Positions 20,301 through 32,693 of a stretch of 64,000 nucleotides of DNA are shown here, one piece after another (positions within the stretch are counted from its first letter, which is position 1; every line of letters begins with the position of its first letter). The notes below the pieces were generated by a model. It ran no database searches. It saw only the letters and a program-made list of their open reading frames with translations, and was not told the origin of the DNA. This DNA comes from Enterobacter sp. RIT418. Lineage in GTDB: Bacteria > Pseudomonadota > Gammaproteobacteria > Enterobacterales > Enterobacteriaceae. The DNA is taken from NCBI RefSeq assembly GCF_003057745.1, contig NZ_QBJD02000001.1:186001-250000 (forward strand). Direction: 5' to 3'. A program made the position numbers and the translations under genes.

Positions 20301-20747
20301 TCCGGCGCTGTCGAGCTGCGCGCGCAGGGCGTCGCGGGACAGGCGCTGGCCCTTTTTCATTACCAGCGCATGGCCGTGCAGATAGCTGTGCGGACAAACC
20401 CGCTGCATCAGCGTGTTGACCGGCACAATCAATACGCCGCGCTGCATCGTCGGCAGCTGGTACAGGGTCGACAGGCGTGAGGAGATGATTTCCTGATGCG
20501 GCGAGAAGCTGTCGTACGGCAGCGTTTCCCAGTCGGCGAGGCTGAACACCAGGCTGTCGGTGAACTGGCGGATTTCGTCATGCAGGCGCAGGGCGTTTTG
20601 CATATCCGGGGCAACCAGAACGACCGGGCCGGGGTGTCGTTCCGCAATTTCAGCCACCAGCGTGGCGCAGGCGGCACCCGTAAGTTCACCGAGCTGGCGC
20701 TGATCGCCCGCTTTGACGGGCAAGGAATAACGATAGTGTTCAGGCAT
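17301..20747 (-). CDS. mfd: Transcription-repair coupling factor Mfd
   Basis: Mfd removes RNA polymerase stalled at lesions and recruits UvrA for strand-specific repair. The 1148-residue protein has the UvrB-homology N-terminus, an RNA-polymerase interaction domain near 475-545 and a superfamily 2 translocase core. Motif I is CGDVGFGKTEVAMRA, motif II is DEEHRFG, motif III is TATPIPRTL and motif VI is QLRGRVGRSHHQAYA. I placed the start at ATG 20747 (MPEHYRYSLPVKAG), matching E. coli. An upstream extension to 20798 is not supported. Confidence 0.98.
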   Translation of the reverse strand: MPEHYRYSLPVKAGDQRQLGELTGAACATLVAEIAERHPGPVVLVAPDMQNALRLHDEIRQFTDSLVFSLADWETLPYDSFSPHQEIISSRLSTLYQLPTMQRGVLIVPVNTLMQRVCPHSYLHGHALVMKKGQRLSRDALRAQLDSAGYRHVDQVMEHGEYATRGALLDLYPMGSDQPYRLDFFDDEIDSLRVFDADTQRTLDEVDSINLLPAHEFPTDKTAIELFRSQWRDRFDVKRDAEHIYQQVSKGTLPAGIEYWQPLFFNEPLPPLFSYFPANTLIVNTGDIDASASRFESETRARFENRGVDPMRPLLPPEALWLRTDELNSELKRWPRMQLKTDVLADKAANTNLGFQTLPDLSVQAQQKSPLDNLRKFLESFTGPVVFSVESEGRREALGELLGRIKVLPKRIHRLSEASGNGRFLMIGAAEHGFIDTLNNLALICESDLLGERVARRRQDSRRTINPDTLIRNLAELHPGQPIVHLEHGVGRYQGMTTLEAGGIKGEYLMLTYANDAKLYVPVSSLHLISRYAGGAEDNAPLHKLGGDAWARARQKAAEKVRDVAAELLDIYAQRAAKEGFAFKHDKEQYQLFCDSFPFETTPDQAQAINAVLSDMCQPLAMDRLVCGDVGFGKTEVAMRAAFLAVENNKQVAVLVPTTLLAQQHFDNFRDRFANWPVRIEMLSRFRSAKEQTQILELASEGKIDILIGTHKLLQSDVKWKDLGLLIVDEEHRFGVRHKERIKAMRADVDILTLTATPIPRTLNMAMSGMRDLSIIATPPARRLAVKTFVREYDNLVVREAILREVLRGGQVYYLYNDVENIQKAADRLAELVPEARVAIGHGQMRERELERVMNDFHHQRFNVLVCTTIIETGIDIPTANTIIIERADHFGLAQLHQLRGRVGRSHHQAYAWLLTPHPKAMTTDAQKRLEAIASLEDLGAGFALATHDLEIRGAGELLGEDQSGSMETIGFSLYMELLENAVDALKEGREPSLEDLTSQQTEVELRMPSLLPDDFIPDVNTRLSFYKRIASAKSEGELEEIKVELIDRFGLLPDPARNLLDIARLRQQAQKLGIRKLEGNEKGGVIEFAEKNHVNPAWLIGLLQKQPQHFRLDGPTRLKFTQELAERKTRMDWVRDFMRQLEENAIA

Positions 20748-20895
20748 GTCTTTATCAGAGTCTCTTATGGATATACCTACAGTATTGGGGCATATCACTG
20801 ATACGCAATGTCTTTATTATCCTCGATCGTTTTACATTAGCAAACCGTAACCGCACGACGGGGAAAATCGCCCCGAAAGCGGGGCGACGAGGGGG

Positions 20896-21969
20896 CTAGC
20901 GTGCGGCCGGATCCGGGGCGAGGCGAGCCGGAGGGGAGAAGAAAACGTCGCCAAAGAGCGCGGTAGAGGCCTTGCGGGCACCGAGGCCGACCAGCGTACA
21001 GATCAGCAGGCTGGCAAATGGATAGAACAGAATCAGGGCGAGTTCGGCCCAAACCGGCCAGGTCGCGGCGTTCATTTCGCCAATCAGGAACAGGCTAAAG
21101 GCCTCAATCAGGATGCGGTGGGTGGTGTAGATCGCAATGGTGTTTGACCCCACCACGTTCAGCAGGTTGTTGGGATGAACGGCGTAGCGCTGCTCAACGC
21201 TGTAGAAGACTTTCATGATCAGCAGGATCGACAGCAGCGAAAGCAGCAGCGGCACGTTCGCGAACCACAGCGCCACGGACGCCGCGCCGAAAGCGATAAC
21301 GGGCAGCCACGCGCGGCGAAGCGCCAGCCCTTTCATCCACGCCATCAGCTCCGCGCCGAACCATGCGCCCAGGCTGTAGTAAATGATATTACGCACCACG
21401 CTGTTCATGCCCCACCACGGCAGCGGCATGAAGTTAATCGCCACGCTCGCCAGTGCGAACAGGGCGAGCACCGGCAGCTTCCAGCGGCTCAACGCTTTGC
21501 ACAGCGTGAAGTAGACCACCAGCGCGTACAGATACCAAAGGCTGGTGCTGGCGGCGATCATGCCGCGAATAAATCCGGCAAACGAATCGGCGTAGGCGGC
21601 GTTGGAGGCGGTGGCCAGCTCCCGCTCCGGCGCAAGCCAGGCGTTGAGATGGGTCAGCGCCTGCCACTGCAGCACGCCCCACAGCGCCAGCACCCAGACG
21701 ATGCTCCAGATGCGTTTATCGAGGCTTCCGCGCCAGTCCACCTCGTCAATGTAGCGGCGGATTAAATATCCTGAGATAAAGAAAAAGACCGGCATGCGAA
21801 ACGGCGCGAGGTAAAGATTGAAATAGACCCAGCACTTGGCGAGCAGCCCCGAGTACGGATGCTGTAGCCCTTCAAGATGCGGGTAAAAGGTGATGACCGA
21901 GTGGTAAATCACCACCAAGCAGATGCACAATCCTTTTATCTGGTTAATCCATAATGCTTTTTGTTTCAT
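20896..21969 (-). CDS. ycfT: Acyltransferase-3 family membrane protein YcfT
   Basis: The 357-residue inner-membrane protein has about ten hydrophobic segments and the acyltransferase-3 signature INQIKGLCICLVVIYHSV near the N-terminus, with the conserved histidine. PVFFFISGYLIRRYID is also typical. Members O-acylate surface glycans or lipids, but the substrate here is unknown. It has E. coli YcfT length and position, upstream of and divergent from lolCDE. No terminator is obvious at its 3' end near mfd. Confidence 0.9.
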   Translation of the reverse strand: MKQKALWINQIKGLCICLVVIYHSVITFYPHLEGLQHPYSGLLAKCWVYFNLYLAPFRMPVFFFISGYLIRRYIDEVDWRGSLDKRIWSIVWVLALWGVLQWQALTHLNAWLAPERELATASNAAYADSFAGFIRGMIAASTSLWYLYALVVYFTLCKALSRWKLPVLALFALASVAINFMPLPWWGMNSVVRNIIYYSLGAWFGAELMAWMKGLALRRAWLPVIAFGAASVALWFANVPLLLSLLSILLIMKVFYSVEQRYAVHPNNLLNVVGSNTIAIYTTHRILIEAFSLFLIGEMNAATWPVWAELALILFYPFASLLICTLVGLGARKASTALFGDVFFSPPARLAPDPAAR

Positions 21970-22138
21970 CGGGAACCGATACCTGTTTTGCCATAAATAG
22001 GCGGTTATCCTGGGTGAACGGGGAGGGGAAGTAATCGGTAAGAGTCTGTATCGGGACGATTTTCGGAAAAGGTGGAGGCCTCAGAGAGCTTGTCAGGCAA
22101 TTAGCACTATGATTTATCTGAATTTTTTGGAAAAATGA

Positions 22139-25366
<3,228 letters not shown>

Positions 25367-25420
25367 TTTCGTCATGGTTTAGCGGTCTTTTGGCCGCTGA
25401 ATCAAACAGAGGAATGCATC

Positions 25421-26332
25421 ATGTATTACGGATTTGATATTGGCGGCACCAAGATTGCGCTCGGCGTGTTCGATAAAGACCTTAAGCTACAGTGGGAAAC
25501 GCGCGTTCCCACGCCTCGCGAAAGCTACGATGAATTCTTAACCGCCATCGCCGCGCTGGTGGCCCAGGCGGATCAACGCTTTGGCGTGAAGGGCAGCGTC
25601 GGCATCGGCATCCCGGGCATGCCCGAAACCGATGACGGCACGCTGTACGCCGCCAACGTTCCCGCGGCCAGCGGTAAACTGTTGCGCGCCGACCTCTCTG
25701 CTCTCCTTGAACGCGACGTGCGTTTAGATAACGATGCCAACTGTTTTGCCCTCTCGGAAGCGTGGGACGATGAATTTCGCGCCTATCCGCTGGTGATGGG
25801 GCTGATCCTCGGCACCGGAGTGGGCGGCGGGATCGTCATTAACGGCAAACCGATTACCGGGCGAAGCTACATCACGGGCGAATTTGGCCATATTCGCCTG
25901 CCCGTTGACGCGCTGGAGGTGGTAGGGCGTGATTTTCCGCTGACGCGCTGCGGCTGTGGCCAGCACGGCTGTATAGAGAATTACCTCTCCGGACGCGGGT
26001 TTGCATGGCTTTACGAACACTTCTATCATCAGAAACTTGAGGCCCCGCAGATCATTACCCTGTGGGAGCAAGGGGATGCGCAGGCGCGCGAGCATGTCGA
26101 ACGCTATCTCGATCTGCTGGCGGTATGCCTGGGTAATATCCTGACGATTGTCGACCCGGGCCTGCTGGTGATCGGGGGCGGGCTGTCAAACTTTAGTGCG
26201 ATTACGGAACAGCTGTCGGGGCGCCTGCCGCGACATTTATTGCCGGTCGCCCGCGTGCCGCGCATTGAACGCGCGCGTCACGGGGACGCAGGAGGCATGC
26301 GCGGAGCCGCATTCCTTCATCTTACCGATTAA
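25421..26332 (+). CDS. nagK: N-acetylglucosamine kinase
   Basis: NagK phosphorylates GlcNAc released by NagZ during murein recycling. The 303-residue ROK-family protein has the ATP-binding [10 protein letters not shown] at the N-terminus, the catalytic [27 protein letters not shown], and a zinc-binding [17 protein letters not shown]. It follows lolE by 54 bases and has a good AGAGGAA ribosome site. nagZ, the enzyme upstream in the pathway, is also in this window. Confidence 0.97.
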   Translation: MYYGFDIGGTKIALGVFDKDLKLQWETRVPTPRESYDEFLTAIAALVAQADQRFGVKGSVGIGIPGMPETDDGTLYAANVPAASGKLLRADLSALLERDVRLDNDANCFALSEAWDDEFRAYPLVMGLILGTGVGGGIVINGKPITGRSYITGEFGHIRLPVDALEVVGRDFPLTRCGCGQHGCIENYLSGRGFAWLYEHFYHQKLEAPQIITLWEQGDAQAREHVERYLDLLAVCLGNILTIVDPGLLVIGGGLSNFSAITEQLSGRLPRHLLPVARVPRIERARHGDAGGMRGAAFLHLTD

Positions 26333-26347
26333 GTTAACGAGGTTGCT

Positions 26348-27169
26348 ATGCTGTCGCGTCGCCAGGGTCGACTCAGCCGTTTTCGCAAAAACAAACGCCG
26401 CCTGCGCGAACGCCTGCGCCAGCGGATATTTTTCAGAGACAGGATGATGCCAGAAGCGATGGATAAACCCAGAGTGGTGGTATTGACCGGGGCGGGGATC
26501 TCCGCCGAGTCCGGTATTCGTACCTTTAGGGCGGCCGACGGCCTGTGGGAAGAGCACCGCGTAGAAGATGTGGCGACGCCGGAAGGCTTCGCCCGCGACC
26601 CGGAGCTGGTGCAGGCGTTTTATAACGCGCGCCGACGCCAGCTCCAGCAGCCGGAGATTGCGCCGAACGCGGCGCATCTTGCGCTGGCTAAGCTCGAAGA
26701 GGCGTTAGGCGATCGTTTTATGCTGGTAACGCAGAATATCGATAACCTGCACGAAAGAGCGGGCAATAAAAACATCATCCACATGCACGGCGAGCTGCTG
26801 AAGGTTCGCTGCGACTGGAGCGGTCAGGTGCTTGACTGGAAAGACGACGTGCTGCCGGAAGATAAATGCCACTGCTGCCAGTTCCCGGCGCGGCTGCGCC
26901 CGCACGTGGTTTGGTTTGGTGAAATGCCGCTGGGGATGGATGAGATTTACAGCGCGCTGGCCATGGTGGACGTCTTTATTGCGATTGGCACTTCCGGGCA
27001 CGTTTACCCGGCTGCGGGATTTGTTCACGAAGCGAAGCTGCAGGGCGCCCATACGGTGGAGCTCAATCTCGAGCCAAGCCAGGTGGGAAGCGAGTTTGAA
27101 GAGAAGCACTATGGGCTGGCGAGCGAAGTGGTGCCGGAATTTGTGGATCGGCTGCTGAAAGGGCTTTAA
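26348..27169 (+). CDS. cobB: NAD-dependent protein deacylase CobB
   Basis: CobB is the bacterial class III sirtuin that removes acetyl and succinyl groups from lysines. The 273-residue protein has the NAD-binding [30 protein letters not shown] and the catalytic HMHGE. Two cysteine pairs, the second CHCC, bind zinc. The YNARRRQL segment carries the Tyr-Arg pair linked to desuccinylation. A basic N-terminal extension of about 35 residues precedes the core. A shorter isoform could start at ATG 26447 or 26459, as two isoforms are known in E. coli. Confidence 0.97.
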   Translation: MLSRRQGRLSRFRKNKRRLRERLRQRIFFRDRMMPEAMDKPRVVVLTGAGISAESGIRTFRAADGLWEEHRVEDVATPEGFARDPELVQAFYNARRRQLQQPEIAPNAAHLALAKLEEALGDRFMLVTQNIDNLHERAGNKNIIHMHGELLKVRCDWSGQVLDWKDDVLPEDKCHCCQFPARLRPHVVWFGEMPLGMDEIYSALAMVDVFIAIGTSGHVYPAAGFVHEAKLQGAHTVELNLEPSQVGSEFEEKHYGLASEVVPEFVDRLLKGL

Positions 27170-27182
27170 GGGTTATCTCTCA

Positions 27183-27313
27183 CCCCTCACCCTAACCCTC
27201 TCCCCATAGGGGAGAGGGGATAGCATGGAGCCGTCTTTTCCCCTCCACTCCAGAAAGGGCACGGATCGGTCTTTTCCCCCTCGCCCCTATGGGGAGAGGG
27301 CCGGGGTGAGGGG
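27183..27313. repeat. Paired inverted repeat between cobB and potD
   Basis: Two 30-base arms (27183-27212 and 27284-27313) are near-perfect inverted copies. Both contain CTCTCCCCATAGGGG on one strand and the outer CCCCTCACCC. Each arm is also locally palindromic (CCCTCTCCCC against GGGGAGAGGG). The element lies between convergent genes and may act as a transcript end for both. Confidence 0.75.
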
Positions 27314-27328
27314 AAGACAGGCGCTACA

Positions 27329-28363
27329 TTAACGACCCGCTTTTAGCTTCTGGTAATACTCTTCATACAGGCGGCTTGCATCGCCCACGTCGTTCTGCCA
27401 TTCACCTTTGCTGACGGTTTCCGCATCCGGATACAGCGACTTGTCGTTGGCCACTTCCGGACTGAGCAGCTTACGCGCCGCCAGGTTTGGCGTAGGGTAA
27501 CCGATCGTTTCCGCGACCTGTTTCGCCACGTCCGGGCGCAGAAGGAAGTTGATCAGCTTCAGCGCGCCGTCGACGTTTTTGGCGTTAGACGGGATCGCAA
27601 GGCTGTCCATCCAGAAAATCCCGCCTTCCTTCGGCCAGACGATCTCGAGCGGCGTTCCCGCTTCGCGCGCCACGAACGCGGAACCGTTCCACACCATGCC
27701 CAGGTTTACCTCGCCTTCCATATACGGATTCGCCGGGTTATCCGAGTTAAACGCCGCCACGTTCGGCATCAGCTTTTTCAGCTCGTTGTAGGCGGCTTCA
27801 ATCTCTTTCGGGTCGGTCGTGTTGCCGGAAAGCCCAAGCTTGCGCAGCGCAACCTGGAACACTTCGCGCGCGTCGTCGGTCAGCAGCAGGCTGCTTTTAT
27901 ACTCCGGCTTCCACAGGTCGGCCCAGCTGGTCACGCTCTTCGGATCGATGGCGTCGCTGTTGACGCCGATCGCCGTTGCGCCCCAGATGTACGGAATGGA
28001 GTAGTCATTGCTCGGGTCAAACGGCTTGTTGAGCATCTCCGGATCGAGGTTTGAAAAATTCGTTAGCTTCGTTTTGTCGATCTTCTGGATCATGCCCTCT
28101 TTGCGCATCTTGTCGACGAAGTAGGTCGATGGCACCACCAGATCGTACGCACCGTCTTTGTAGGTTTTGAGCTTGGCGTACATAGTTTCATTCGACTCGT
28201 ACGTCGAATAGATGACCTTGATCCCCGTCTCCCTGGTGAACTGCTCCAGCAGGCCCGGCGGAACGTACTCGGTCCAGTTGTAGAAATAGAGCGTTTTACC
28301 GTCGTCAGCGTGCGCCGCACCCATGCCGAGCGCCAGCGCCGCGGCGGCAAGTATTTTTTTCAT
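27329..28363 (-). CDS. potD: Spermidine/putrescine-binding protein PotD
   Basis: PotD is the periplasmic binding protein of the PotABCD polyamine importer, preferring spermidine. The 344-residue precursor has a signal peptide cleaved after GAAHA. The mature protein begins DDGKTLYFYNWTEYVPPG, with conserved aromatic and acidic residues for polyamine binding such as WNGSAF and the Asp in IFWMDSLAIP. Its start overlaps the end of potC by 4 bases. The operon order is potA-potB-potC-potD. Confidence 0.98.
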   Translation of the reverse strand: MKKILAAAALALGMGAAHADDGKTLYFYNWTEYVPPGLLEQFTRETGIKVIYSTYESNETMYAKLKTYKDGAYDLVVPSTYFVDKMRKEGMIQKIDKTKLTNFSNLDPEMLNKPFDPSNDYSIPYIWGATAIGVNSDAIDPKSVTSWADLWKPEYKSSLLLTDDAREVFQVALRKLGLSGNTTDPKEIEAAYNELKKLMPNVAAFNSDNPANPYMEGEVNLGMVWNGSAFVAREAGTPLEIVWPKEGGIFWMDSLAIPSNAKNVDGALKLINFLLRPDVAKQVAETIGYPTPNLAARKLLSPEVANDKSLYPDAETVSKGEWQNDVGDASRLYEEYYQKLKAGR

Positions 28364-29151
28364 TTCATTGTCCCCTGAGATTTTGTTTTATCACGCGCAA
28401 TAATCTGGCTGGCAACCACCAGAACCAGCGATAACATCAGCAGAATGGTGGCCAGCGCATTCACTTCGGGTGAGACCCCGACTTTTACCATGGAGTAAAT
28501 CTTCAACGGCAGAATTTCATAGCTCGGCCCGGTCACGAAGGAGGACACCACCACGTCGTCCATCGACAGGGTAAAGCTTAACAGCCATCCCGCCGCCACG
28601 GCGGGCATCGCCAGCGGCAGGATGATTTTGCGCAGAATGGTCATCTCGCTGGCACCGAGATCTTTCGCGGCCTCCAGCATGCGCACGTCAAAGCCCTTCA
28701 GGCGGGCGTAAACGGTGACAACCACAAACGGCAGGCAGAAGGTGATGTGCGAGAACAGCAGCGACCAGAAGCCCAGCTGCACGCCCAGCAGCATAAACAG
28801 TACCAGCAGCGAAATGGCCATCACGATGTCCGGTGACATCATCACCACAAACAGCATGCCGCTGACGAACGGCTTGCCGCGAAAGCGGTAGCGATAAAGC
28901 GCTACGGCGGTGAGGGAACCAATCAGCGTGGCGAAGGTGGCCGAGACGATCGCCATTGTGAGCGAGTGCAGGGCCGCCTGCAGCAGGCTGTCGTTGTTCA
29001 TCAGCAGGCTATACCATTTGGTGGTAAACCCCTGCCAGCTAATCCCGAAGCGCGAGCTGTTAAACGAATTCACGATCAAAATGATAATCGGAATATACAG
29101 ATAGGCATAAATGGCGGTCATAAAACCGCCGCGAAGCAGTCGACCGATCAT
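28360..29151 (-). CDS. potC: Polyamine ABC transporter permease PotC
   Basis: PotC is one of two inner-membrane channel subunits. The 263-residue protein has six predicted membrane segments and the permease EAA loop ([20 protein letters not shown]) that docks onto the PotA ATPase. It overlaps potB and potD by four bases each. Confidence 0.97.
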   Translation of the reverse strand: MIGRLLRGGFMTAIYAYLYIPIIILIVNSFNSSRFGISWQGFTTKWYSLLMNNDSLLQAALHSLTMAIVSATFATLIGSLTAVALYRYRFRGKPFVSGMLFVVMMSPDIVMAISLLVLFMLLGVQLGFWSLLFSHITFCLPFVVVTVYARLKGFDVRMLEAAKDLGASEMTILRKIILPLAMPAVAAGWLLSFTLSMDDVVVSSFVTGPSYEILPLKIYSMVKVGVSPEVNALATILLMLSLVLVVASQIIARDKTKSQGTMK

Positions 29152-30005
29152 TCGAGTTCCACCTTCTTGTTCAGCAGGCGCGACGCGCGCCAGTAGACCA
29201 GCAGCATCAGCCCCATCACCACCGTCAGCGTAATGCTGGTGGCGGAGCCAAACGGCCAGTCGCGGATGTTGAGGAACTGGCTTTTGATCACGTTACCGAT
29301 AAGCAGGTTTTTCGCGCCGCCCATCAGGTCCGAAACGTAGAACAGCCCCATCGCGGGAAGCATCACCAGCAGGCAGCCCGCGACGATGCCCGGCATGGTG
29401 AGCGGAAGGATGATGCGGATAAAAGTTTGTAGCCTGCTGGCACCCAGATCTTTCGCCGCTTCCAGCAGCGGTTTATCGAGCTTCTCGATGCTGGAGTAGA
29501 GCGGCATCACCATGAACGGCAGCAGGATATAGACCAGGCCAATGATAACCGCGCTCGGGGTAAACATGATGCGTATCGGCGTATCAATCACCCCCAGCCA
29601 CAGCAGGAACTCGTTGAGATAGCCCTTGGTGCTGAGAAAAATCTTCAGCCCATAGATGCGGATCAGCGAGTTGGTCCAGAACGGGACGATCAGCAGGAAC
29701 AGCAGCAGCGGGCGCACCTTGTGCGGCAGGCGCGCGAGGAACCAGGCGAAGGGATAGCCCAGAACCAGACAGGCGAGGGTGGCTATCAGCGCCATATTCA
29801 GCGAGTGCAGCAGCACGTCGAAGTAGAGCGGATCGAGCAGCCGCGCGTAGTTATCCAGCGTAAAGACGAGCTTGACGAAGCTGACGTCATCGCGGGTCAG
29901 GAAGCTGGTGGCAACGATCATCAGGTTGGGTAAAAAGACGAACAGCACAAGCCAACCGACGATCGTGGCAATCACCACATTCTGGAATTTACTTGTGTTC
30001 TTCAT
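29148..30005 (-). CDS. potB: Polyamine ABC transporter permease PotB
   Basis: PotB pairs with PotC to form the channel. I placed the start at ATG 30005 ([18 protein letters not shown]), giving 285 residues. A 12-base upstream extension exists but lies deeper in potA. There are six membrane segments and an EAA loop ([20 protein letters not shown]). The start lies within the last codons of potA, a 17-base overlap. Confidence 0.97.
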   Translation of the reverse strand: MKNTSKFQNVVIATIVGWLVLFVFLPNLMIVATSFLTRDDVSFVKLVFTLDNYARLLDPLYFDVLLHSLNMALIATLACLVLGYPFAWFLARLPHKVRPLLLFLLIVPFWTNSLIRIYGLKIFLSTKGYLNEFLLWLGVIDTPIRIMFTPSAVIIGLVYILLPFMVMPLYSSIEKLDKPLLEAAKDLGASRLQTFIRIILPLTMPGIVAGCLLVMLPAMGLFYVSDLMGGAKNLLIGNVIKSQFLNIRDWPFGSATSITLTVVMGLMLLVYWRASRLLNKKVELE

Positions 30006-31116
30006 CAGCCAGCACAACCTCCCAGCTTTCTACCCAGTTAATCACCATTTTCTGGTCGAGCGAGTGGTCAAAGTCCGGGTCGTCCTCGTTAAAGAACTCG
30101 CTGACCATCACCATCTTGCCGTTTTCCAGCTCAACCACGGATTCCAGGGTCATGCCCTTATAGTTACGCTCGCGTATGTAGCCAATTAAGCCTTCCGCTT
30201 CGCTCTGGTCGTGAATTTCATCGACGCGTAAATCTTCCGGGCGCAGCAGCACGTTGAGGCGTTGTCCCGGTTCGACGGCAAAATTGACGTAAATATTACA
30301 CTCGCGGCCCTCAACGCTGGCGCGCACCCGCTGCGCGTCCAGGCGCTCGATCACCGTTGCGCTGAAGATATTGATCTCGCCAATGAAGCTGGCGACGAAC
30401 AGGTTCTTCGGCTCTTCGTAGATTTCGCGCGGCGTACCGTCCTGCTCGATTTTGCCGTCGCGCATCACGACGATCCTGTCGGACATGGTCAGCGCTTCTT
30501 CCTGGTCGTGGGTCACGAAGACAAAGGTAATGCCAAGCTTGCGCTGTAGCGCCTTCAGCTCGTTTTGCATCTGCTTGCGCAGCTTATAATCCAGCGCGGA
30601 AAGGGACTCGTCCAGCAGGAGCAGGCGAGGCTTGTTCACCACGGCGCGCGCAATCGCGACGCGCTGCTGCTGGCCGCCGGAAAGCTGGTGCGGCTTACGC
30701 TGGGCAAACTCTTCAAGCTGAACCATCCGCAGCGCATCGGTCACGCGCGGGGCGATCTCGCTCGCGGGCGTTTTTTGCATGCGCAGGCCAAACGCCACGT
30801 TCTCAAACACGGTCATGTGCGGGAACAGGGCATAGCTCTGGAAAACGGTATTCACGTGACGCGCTTCGGCGGGAACCTGGGTTATCTCCTGGTTCTCAAG
30901 ATGGATGTGTCCGCGATCGACGCTTTCAAGGCCGGCGATCAGGCGCAGAACGGTTGTTTTGCCGCAGCCGGAAGGGCCAAGCAGCGTGAGAAACTCACCG
31001 TCGTTGATGGTCAGGCTGAGGTCGGAAATCACCTCTTTGCCATCGTAAATTTTACGGATTCGTTCCAGCTGCACCAGCGGTGAAAGGGAACGGGGTTGTG
31101 TATTCAATTTTTGCAC
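29989..31116 (-). CDS. potA: Polyamine ABC transporter ATPase PotA
   Basis: PotA energises the importer. Walker A is GPSGCGKTT, the signature is [14 protein letters not shown] and Walker B is [14 protein letters not shown]-terminal TOBE-type regulatory domain follows. The frame opens with GTG at 31116 and gives 375 residues. An ATG at 31126 in ATGGGACAG matches the E. coli N-terminus MGQ but is out of frame. One extra A in the A5 tract at 31107-31111 would restore MGQCKKLNTQ (see findings). The rest is intact. Confidence 0.95.
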   Translation of the reverse strand: MQKLNTQPRSLSPLVQLERIRKIYDGKEVISDLSLTINDGEFLTLLGPSGCGKTTVLRLIAGLESVDRGHIHLENQEITQVPAEARHVNTVFQSYALFPHMTVFENVAFGLRMQKTPASEIAPRVTDALRMVQLEEFAQRKPHQLSGGQQQRVAIARAVVNKPRLLLLDESLSALDYKLRKQMQNELKALQRKLGITFVFVTHDQEEALTMSDRIVVMRDGKIEQDGTPREIYEEPKNLFVASFIGEINIFSATVIERLDAQRVRASVEGRECNIYVNFAVEPGQRLNVLLRPEDLRVDEIHDQSEAEGLIGYIRERNYKGMTLESVVELENGKMVMVSEFFNEDDPDFDHSLDQKMVINWVESWEVVLADEEHK

Positions 31117-31374
31117 TGTCCCATATAGACGCTTCAGGCCGCAGGCCGAAGCGGGGTTTGTGTGTAACCACCTTGGTGACTCTTAAAGAGGGCGGACATT
31201 CTACGGCAAACCCCCACTCTCGCCAATCCTTGTGACTGATTCATAAGCTACATTTATTAACGAATAACGACATAAACGGAAAATATTCTCGTTTGCGGGA
31301 TAAAAGTGACCTGACGCAATATTTGCGGTTTCATGCTTAATGATAATGTTGTCACAAAAAGTGAGGGTGGCTGC

Positions 31375-32598
31375 ATGGATAAATTACTTGAACGTTTTTT
31401 ACAGTACGTTTCGCTGGATACCCAATCTAAGCCGGGTGTCCGCCAGGTGCCGAGCACCGAAGGCCAGTGGAAATTATTGAATCTTCTTAAAGAGCAGCTT
31501 GATGCCATGGGGCTGGTCAACGTCACGCTCAGCGAGAAAGGGACTGTGATGGGCACGCTACCGGCTAACGTTGAGGGCGATATTCCGGCGATTGGCTTTA
31601 TCTCCCATGTTGATACCTCACCTGATTTTAGCGGTAAACATGTTAATCCGCAGATCGTTGAAAACTACCGCGGCGGTGACATTGCGCTGGGCATTGGCGA
31701 TGAGGTGCTGTCGCCGGTGATGTTCCCGGTGCTGCATCAGCTGCTCGGCCAGACGTTGATTACCACCGATGGCAAAACGCTGCTGGGCGCCGATGACAAA
31801 GCCGGTATCGCGGAAATCATGACCGCGCTGGCGGTGCTGAAAGGCAAAAACATTCCCCACGGTGATATTCGCGTGGCGTTTACGCCGGACGAAGAGGTGG
31901 GGAAAGGGGCGAAACACTTTGACGTGGAAGCCTTCAACGCGAAGTGGGCCTATACCGTTGACGGCGGCGGGGTGGGCGAACTGGAGTTTGAAAACTTCAA
32001 CGCGGCCTCAATTACGATCAAAATCGTCGGCAATAACGTTCATCCGGGCTCTGCAAAAGGCGTGATGGTGAACGCGCTGTCGCTGGCCGCACGCATCCAC
32101 GCCGAGGTCCCTGCCGAAGAGAGCCCCGAGCAGACGGAAGGCTATGAGGGCTTCTACCATCTGACCAGCATTAAGGGCACCGTAGACAGCGCGCAGATGC
32201 ACTACATCGTCCGCGACTTTGACCGCAAGGCCTTCGAAGCGCGCAAGCGCAAGATGATGGAGATTGCGAAGAAGGTCGGCAAGGGGCTGCACCCGGACTG
32301 CTACATTGAGCTGATCATCGAAGACAGCTACTACAACATGCGCGAGAAGGTGATGGAGCATCCGCATATTCTCGATATCGCCCAGCAGGCGATGCGTGAC
32401 TGCGATATTGAGCCCGAGCTTAAGCCTATCCGCGGCGGCACTGACGGTTCCCAGCTGTCATTCATGGGGCTGCCGTGCCCTAACCTGTTTACCGGCGGAT
32501 ATAACTACCACGGCAAGCACGAGTTCGTCACCCTCGAGGGGATGGAAAAAGCGGTGAAGGTGATTGTGCGCATTGCGGAGCTGACGGCGAAGCGGTAG
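31375..32598 (+). CDS. pepT: Peptidase T (aminotripeptidase)
   Basis: PepT is a zinc-dependent M20B exopeptidase that cleaves N-terminal residues from tripeptides. In Salmonella it is induced anaerobically through FNR. The start ATG 31375 ([14 protein letters not shown]) gives 407 residues. Metal ligands lie in [27 protein letters not shown] and near the C-terminus in NYHGKHEF. No convincing FNR box is visible in the 250 bases upstream. Confidence 0.98.
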   Translation: MDKLLERFLQYVSLDTQSKPGVRQVPSTEGQWKLLNLLKEQLDAMGLVNVTLSEKGTVMGTLPANVEGDIPAIGFISHVDTSPDFSGKHVNPQIVENYRGGDIALGIGDEVLSPVMFPVLHQLLGQTLITTDGKTLLGADDKAGIAEIMTALAVLKGKNIPHGDIRVAFTPDEEVGKGAKHFDVEAFNAKWAYTVDGGGVGELEFENFNAASITIKIVGNNVHPGSAKGVMVNALSLAARIHAEVPAEESPEQTEGYEGFYHLTSIKGTVDSAQMHYIVRDFDRKAFEARKRKMMEIAKKVGKGLHPDCYIELIIEDSYYNMREKVMEHPHILDIAQQAMRDCDIEPELKPIRGGTDGSQLSFMGLPCPNLFTGGYNYHGKHEFVTLEGMEKAVKVIVRIAELTAKR

Positions 32599-32603
32599 CT
32601 GTT

Positions 32604-32684
32604 AAAAAGCCGGGTGGCGGCTGCGCCTTGCCCGGCCTACTATCATGGGTTTGTAGGCCCGGTAAGCGAAGCGCCTCCGGGCGT
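32604..32684. repeat. REP/BIME element between pepT and roxA
   Basis: GCCGGGTGGCGGCTGCGCC and an inverted partner about 50 bases on (CCCGGTAAGCGAAGCGCC) form two REP-like palindromes in opposite orientation. This is the layout of a bacterial interspersed mosaic element. It sits between convergent genes. Confidence 0.8.
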
Positions 32685-32693
32685 CAAAGCGAC

